A stretch of 64,000 bases of DNA from the NCBI RefSeq assembly GCF_030433855.1, contig NZ_JARUXC010000007.1, positions 124,001 to 188,000 on the forward strand, in the 5' to 3' direction. The notes under the pieces are model-generated. The model had not been told where the DNA came from and searched no databases. It worked only from the letters and a program-made list of their open reading frames with translations. Below are positions 60,183-64,000 of this stretch, piece by piece (position 1 is the stretch's first letter; each line of letters begins with the position of its first letter). Origin of the DNA: Agreia sp. PsM10. Lineage in GTDB: Bacteria > Actinomycetota > Actinomycetes > Actinomycetales > Microbacteriaceae. A program made the translations under genes and the position numbers.

Positions 60183-61406
60183 ATGATGCCCGGTCGATTG
60201 CATACCCCTCGATCCGTCGTCGATCTGCGATGGATGCGACGAACGACCGCGGCGGGACTGTCGAGCCTCATTCTCGTGAGCGCCTACATCCAGCTCTTCC
60301 TCGGCATCTTCTACGGCGCCCCGAATGTGCGGATGCTCGTGCTCGTCATCTCGACGACCGCGTGCGTGATTCTCGCGCTGGCCATGGTGCCGACGCTTGT
60401 GCGGGCAAGCGGCATACTGTCCGCACGTAATCCGCTGGTCATCGCGCTGCTCGCAACGTCGTTACTCACGTGGGCGATCGCTCTTGCACCTCCGTTCGCC
60501 GGCTGGGGGTGGGCTTTCCTCGTCGCGATCAGCGGCGGAATGCTCAGCTGTCTCGTCTCCGGGTTGAAAAGCGGCGCGGTGATCGTGGCCACGATCGGAA
60601 CGATCGCGCTGGGCGGGATCTCTCAGTGGGTAGGGCACGACCACACCGCTGTCGGAGTCGTCGCGTCGATATCCGGGACTCAGAACCGAGACATCGTGAC
60701 CGTCGCCGGAGCAGTGCTCATGACCGTGCTCCCCCGCACTACCGTCTGGGTTCTGCGCGTCGTTCTGCGCCTCGAGGAGGCGCGGCAGACGGCATCCGAA
60801 CTCGCCGTAGCGACGGAGCGACTCAGATTCGCAACCGATCTGCACGACATCCAGGGCCATCACCTACAGGTGATCGCGCTCAAGGGGGAACTCGCCGAGC
60901 GGCGGCTGCTCGCTGGCGAACCGGAGCTCGCAGCACGGGAGCTGGCAGATATCCGTGGCATCGCACAGGCGGCGCTGGAGGACACTCGCGCGGTCGTGAA
61001 CGACTACCGCACCGTCACCGTGGCCGTCGAAGCCCGAAACGCGGCAGCGGTGCTGCGCTCGGCGGGGATCGACTGCGAGGCTCGAATCGATGCGCCCGAT
61101 CTTCCGCCGCCCATGGGCGCGGTCTTCGCCGTCGCGATCCGCGAGGCGGCCACGAATATCCTTCGCCACAGCACCGCGACCGCGGCCTCGCTCGAGCTGA
61201 TCCTGTCGAACGACGAGGAGTATCGACTGACGATCACGAGCAACGGTTCGAGCGCCCGACGGTCGGGAGGAACCGGCATCTCGGGGATCGGCGAGCGGGC
61301 GGCGGCGTGGAACGGCACGGTGCAGACCCGCCGCGACGACGACACCTTCACCCTTGTCGTGCGGATTCCGGCGCCCGCTGTGCAGCGGACCGAGGCCGGA
61401 CGATGA
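60183..61406 (+). CDS. NarL-type sensor histidine kinase (DesK-like)
   Basis: A 407-residue kinase with five or six hydrophobic helices (about 24-44, 50-72, 84-103, 108-128, 133-148, 172-192). HisKA_3 has His221 in ATDLHDIQGHHLQV, which matches the DesK subgroup; the HATPase domain is short (GTGISGIGERAAAW). The ATPs domain is followed by the regulator with a 4-base overlap. The DesK group senses membrane fluidity or envelope state. It is divergent from the wall-anchored amidase. Confidence 0.92.
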   Translation: MMPGRLHTPRSVVDLRWMRRTTAAGLSSLILVSAYIQLFLGIFYGAPNVRMLVLVISTTACVILALAMVPTLVRASGILSARNPLVIALLATSLLTWAIALAPPFAGWGWAFLVAISGGMLSCLVSGLKSGAVIVATIGTIALGGISQWVGHDHTAVGVVASISGTQNRDIVTVAGAVLMTVLPRTTVWVLRVVLRLEEARQTASELAVATERLRFATDLHDIQGHHLQVIALKGELAERRLLAGEPELAARELADIRGIAQAALEDTRAVVNDYRTVTVAVEARNAAAVLRSAGIDCEARIDAPDLPPPMGAVFAVAIREAATNILRHSTATAASLELILSNDEEYRLTITSNGSSARRSGGTGISGIGERAAAWNGTVQTRRDDDTFTLVVRIPAPAVQRTEAGR

Positions 61407-62005
61407 TCCGCGTCCTGATCGCGGACGACGAGGAACTCATCCGGGGCGCGCTTGTCGCCCTTCTTTCACTCGAACCCGACATCGAGGTTGTCGCCGATGT
61501 GAGCGATGGCAGGGCCGCGGTGGCAGCGGCTACCACCCACCGACCGGACGTCGTCCTGCTCGATCTCGAGATGCCGGAGCTCGACGGGATCGACGCGGCC
61601 AGAGAAATTCGTTCGGTCACCGCCTGCAAAACGATCATCGTCACCCGCCACGCCAGACCGGGCACGCTCAAGCGCGCCTTGACCGCGCAGGCCAGCGGGT
61701 TCGTGCCCAAGTCGACCCCGGCATCCACTCTCGCCGCCATCATCCGATCGGTCGAGTCCGGCGAGCGCTACATCGACGCGCAGCTCGCCACGGCGGCACT
61801 CACCGAGACGGAGAGCCCCCTCACCGCGCGCGAAACCGACGTGCTGCGCCTCACCGGCGAGGGCCTCGCCACCAAGCAGATCGCCAGGGCTCTCGGGGTA
61901 GCCCACGGCACGGCCCGCAATCATCTGTCGTCGGCCATGGCGAAACTCCACGCGAGTTCACGCGTCGCCGCCGCAGCCACAGCGCATGACAACGGGTGGA
62001 TCTGA
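61403..62005 (+). CDS. NarL/LuxR-type response regulator (DesR-like)
   Basis: A 200-residue regulator. Receiver: D8/D9/E10 pocket, phospho-acceptor in VVLLDLEMPELDG (Asp54) and Lys103 (FVPKSTP). LuxR domain: LTARETDVLRLTGEGLATKQIARAL and HGTARNHLSSAMAKL. The second gene of the kinase-regulator operon. Targets are unknown. Confidence 0.93.
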   Translation: MIRVLIADDEELIRGALVALLSLEPDIEVVADVSDGRAAVAAATTHRPDVVLLDLEMPELDGIDAAREIRSVTACKTIIVTRHARPGTLKRALTAQASGFVPKSTPASTLAAIIRSVESGERYIDAQLATAALTETESPLTARETDVLRLTGEGLATKQIARALGVAHGTARNHLSSAMAKLHASSRVAAAATAHDNGWI

Positions 62006-62015
62006 GGACGACACG

Positions 62016-62621
62016 TCAGATCTCTCCCATCGTGTCGAACTGGTCGAAAGCGATGGCCAGGAGTTCTCGTGACGAACGCGTCTCGCCCGGAGTCGCCCAC
62101 ACGGCCAGCGCCGTGTCGAAACAGGCGACGGCCGCCTGCACGATGACACGCGATCGGAGTGCCACGTCGGGTTCAGCCAGTCGGGACTCGACGAGAGGGA
62201 TGAGCAGCTTTTCCCACAGCGCGTGCTTCTCTCGATGCCGCGCACGCAGTGACGCCGTGCTCGCCAACACCCGCAATCCGCGTTTCTCCCGTTCACCTTG
62301 CTCGCCCGACGAAGCCAGCAATCCATCGAAAGCCGCATGCAGCGATTCCCAGAGCGGCTCGCTGGGCGACCTGGCCGCGAACTGGTCGCGTACGAACTCC
62401 CCCCAGGGCCCGACATCTCCGATGACCGCGTCTTCTTTGGTCGGAAAGTAGCGATGGAAGCTTCGCGCCGACACGCCGACCACGGCTGCGATCTCCTCCA
62501 CCGTCACGTTGTCGAAGCCGCGAAGAGCGAAGAGCTCGATCGCAACCTCCGACATGTGAGCTCGCACCGACGCCCGAGCGATCGACCGAAGGGGGTTTCC
62601 GGTAGAGGCGGAGGACGTCAT
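62016..62621 (-). CDS. TetR-family transcriptional regulator
   Basis: A 201-residue TetR protein. The start MTSSASTGN precedes a helix-turn-helix (residues about 18-65, FDNVTVEEIAAVVGVSARSFHRYF). The longer upstream frame runs through the operator and was rejected. It is divergent from the aldo-keto reductase gene; a perfect TGTCAG-AGA-CTGACA dyad lies between. Probably autoregulated and controls that gene. Confidence 0.92.
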   Translation of the reverse strand: MTSSASTGNPLRSIARASVRAHMSEVAIELFALRGFDNVTVEEIAAVVGVSARSFHRYFPTKEDAVIGDVGPWGEFVRDQFAARSPSEPLWESLHAAFDGLLASSGEQGEREKRGLRVLASTASLRARHREKHALWEKLLIPLVESRLAEPDVALRSRVIVQAAVACFDTALAVWATPGETRSSRELLAIAFDQFDTMGEI

Positions 62622-62644
62622 GACACCATGATAGTCAGATCGAT

Positions 62645-62659
62645 TGTCAGAGACTGACA
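62645..62659. promoter_or_regulatory. Palindromic TetR operator with flanking half-sites
   Basis: TGTCAG-AGA-CTGACA is a perfect 6-bp-arm dyad. Related half-sites AGTCAGA (62633-62639) and CTGACAG (62673-62679) flank it, so two repressor dimers may bind. Confidence 0.65.
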
Positions 62660-62702
62660 GATATAACTTAGACTGACAGCACTCATACGAAAGGAAGCTC
62701 CC

Positions 62703-63641
62703 ATGCAGATCAGGTCTCTCGGGCATCAGGGATTCACGTCATCGGCGATCGCCTACGGCGCGATGGGCACGGCTATCGGGTACGGGCCCAGCGACGACGC
62801 CGTGTCGATCGCCGCCATCCGTCGCGCCCACGAGCTCGGTGTCACTCACTTCGACACCGCCGAGATGTATGGCTGGGGCACAGGAGAGAAGCTGCTCGGA
62901 ACGGCCTTGGCGCCGATTCGTGACGAGGTGACCATCGCGACGAAGTTCGGCTTCACGCACTCGTTCGGCCGGGATTCATCACCTGCCCACATCCGAGAGG
63001 TCGTCGACACGAGCCTCCGGAACCTCGATACCGACCACATCGACGTGCTGTACCAGCACGCTCCAGATCCCGGGGTTCCGATCGAGGACGTGGTCGGCGT
63101 TGTGGCCGAACTGATCGCAGCGGGCAAGGTGTCCTACCTCGGTCTGTCGAACACCGACAGCGCGAGCATCCGTCGCGCCCACGCGGTGCACCCGGTCTCC
63201 GTGATGCAGAGCGAGTACTCGATCTTCTCTCGAGATGCCGAGGCCCTCCTCCCCACTCTCGACGACCTGGGAATCGGACTCGTCGCCTACTCGCCCTTGG
63301 CCAGGGGATTCCTTACCGGCGGCGTGAAACCTCGAGACCACTACGACGCCACCGATTTTCGCCAGGGCGTTGGTTGGTGGGCGCCCGAGAACTTCGACAC
63401 CAACCTGTCGATGGTCTCGAGGCTCACCGAGTTCGCGACGAGCAAGAACACGACAGTGGCCGGACTGGCTCTCGCCTGGCTTCTCGCCGTCAGACATGAT
63501 CTCGTCCCCATCCCCGGCTCGCGCAGCTCAGAACGCGTGGAAGAGAATGTCGCCGCTGCGGAGGTGACCTTGACGACCGAAGATCTGGCCCGTATTCACG
63601 AAATCGTGCCGACAGGGGCAGTGGGAGACCGGGGTATGTGA
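62703..63641 (+). CDS. Aldo/keto reductase
   Basis: A 312-residue (beta/alpha)8 NADPH-dependent reductase. The catalytic tetrad Asp and Tyr lie in HFDTAEMYG, Lys in IATKFGF and His in LYQHAPD; the cofactor-binding IPGSRSSERVEEN block is near the end. It belongs to the AKR family of general aldehyde/ketone reducers. GAAAGGAAG precedes the ATG. TetR-controlled; a stress or detoxification role is likely. Confidence 0.93.
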   Translation: MQIRSLGHQGFTSSAIAYGAMGTAIGYGPSDDAVSIAAIRRAHELGVTHFDTAEMYGWGTGEKLLGTALAPIRDEVTIATKFGFTHSFGRDSSPAHIREVVDTSLRNLDTDHIDVLYQHAPDPGVPIEDVVGVVAELIAAGKVSYLGLSNTDSASIRRAHAVHPVSVMQSEYSIFSRDAEALLPTLDDLGIGLVAYSPLARGFLTGGVKPRDHYDATDFRQGVGWWAPENFDTNLSMVSRLTEFATSKNTTVAGLALAWLLAVRHDLVPIPGSRSSERVEENVAAAEVTLTTEDLARIHEIVPTGAVGDRGM

Positions 63642-63729
63642 TCCAGCCGGGGTTCGTGAATCGACCGGATGTCGGCGGCGGAAGTCAACTCCCGCTAGGG
63701 GTGGTTTTCTGCTCGGTAACATCGGTCTA

Positions 63730-64000
63730 ATGAGTCCTACGCGTCATCCGGTGCTGTCCGTTGTCTACTCCAGCACCGCCACCACAGCCTTCACCGATGC
63801 CGATCTTGCCGCCCTGCTCACGGTGAGCCGCCACAACAATGCCCGCGCCGGCGTCACCGGCATGCTGCTCTCTCGCCACGACCGGTTTCTGCAGGTGCTC
63901 GAAGGGCCGCAGCTCCAGGTCGAAGAGCTCATGACGAAGATCGCTGGGGACTCAGGACATCGCAACGTGCGCGTCCTGCTCAAGGAATCCGTCGATCGAC
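63730..64000 (+). CDS. BLUF-domain photoreceptor, 3' truncated by window edge
   Basis: The frame starts at ATG 63730 (MSPTRHPVLSVVYSS) and runs off the window after 90 codons. It matches the BLUF flavin-binding domain. The key residues Tyr13, Asn37 and Gln55 are spaced 24 and 18 apart, as in AppA (Tyr21, Asn45, Gln63), and the LLSRHDRFLQVLEGP block is typical. BLUF proteins bind FAD and sense blue light. Whether an output domain follows cannot be seen. It is preceded by a possible Tn- or TATA-free intergenic region of about 90 bases. Confidence 0.88.
   Translation, partial: MSPTRHPVLSVVYSSTATTAFTDADLAALLTVSRHNNARAGVTGMLLSRHDRFLQVLEGPQLQVEELMTKIAGDSGHRNVRVLLKESVDR

Noticed and set aside
1-64000. 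CRISPR arrays, rRNA or riboswitches
   Set aside because: No regularly spaced repeats, rRNA-like blocks or recognisable riboswitch cores were seen on reading either strand.

Overview
The window reads as a chromosomal segment of a high-GC Gram-positive actinobacterium, most likely Microbacteriaceae. The support is a strong G/C bias at third codon positions, F420-type LLM and PPOX proteins, MmyB-like XRE regulators, CUT1 sugar importers without a local ATPase, a LAxTG-type wall anchor and an inositol gene order like that of Corynebacterium. No rRNA, tRNA or CRISPR array was recognised. Genes run off both ends: a flavin disulfide reductase at the left edge and a BLUF photoreceptor at the right edge.

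Left part (1-27 kb), mostly accessory: a flavoprotein and an EthD protein; a lower-GC cassette of two tiny genes plus a 614-residue unknown membrane protein (1.6-3.8 kb); three MmyB-like regulators near two DltE-like short-chain dehydrogenases and an LLM oxidoreductase (4.4-10.2 kb); an ABC exporter; a Fic AMP-transferase divergent from an unknown zinc-finger protein across a strikingly AT-rich spacer (12.2-15.3 kb); a TetR / hydroxyacyl-CoA dehydrogenase pair divergent from a natural Baeyer-Villiger-type monooxygenase-alpha/beta hydrolase fusion (15.5-19.5 kb); small conserved genes; a TetR-controlled flavin monooxygenase with a quinol-monooxygenase-like partner; and a decayed three-gene Tn402/Tn7-like transposon (24.0-26.9 kb) abutting a beheaded DUF1801 gene.

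Centre (27.2-44.8 kb): a complete myo-inositol catabolic island. It holds a CUT2 ABC importer and an MFS porter for uptake, then iolG, iolE, iolD, iolB, iolC, a Cgl0159-like barrel protein as candidate aldolase, and iolA, plus a Hyi/IolI-like isomerase, a second Gfo/Idh dehydrogenase, a transaldolase and a thioesterase. A GntR repressor (IolR-like) sits in the middle. TGTCCTRACA-like boxes occur at four intergenic control regions, so this is probably one regulon.

Right part (45-64 kb): a hydrolase/glyoxalase/membrane-protein operon; a CPBP protease divergent from a NarL-type two-component pair; and a compact locus of lipoprotein, two permeases, LacI repressor, GH172, GH32 and PfkB kinase. The last reads as a cytoplasmic route from difructose dianhydride or another alpha-fructofuranoside through inulobiose to fructose 6-phosphate. 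It is followed by a wall-anchored amidase divergent from a DesK/DesR-like pair, a TetR/aldo-keto reductase pair with a palindromic operator, and the BLUF gene. The GH172-GH32-kinase locus is the most interesting functional prediction. The Fic/zinc-finger island and the three-gene membrane cassette are the most interesting unknowns.
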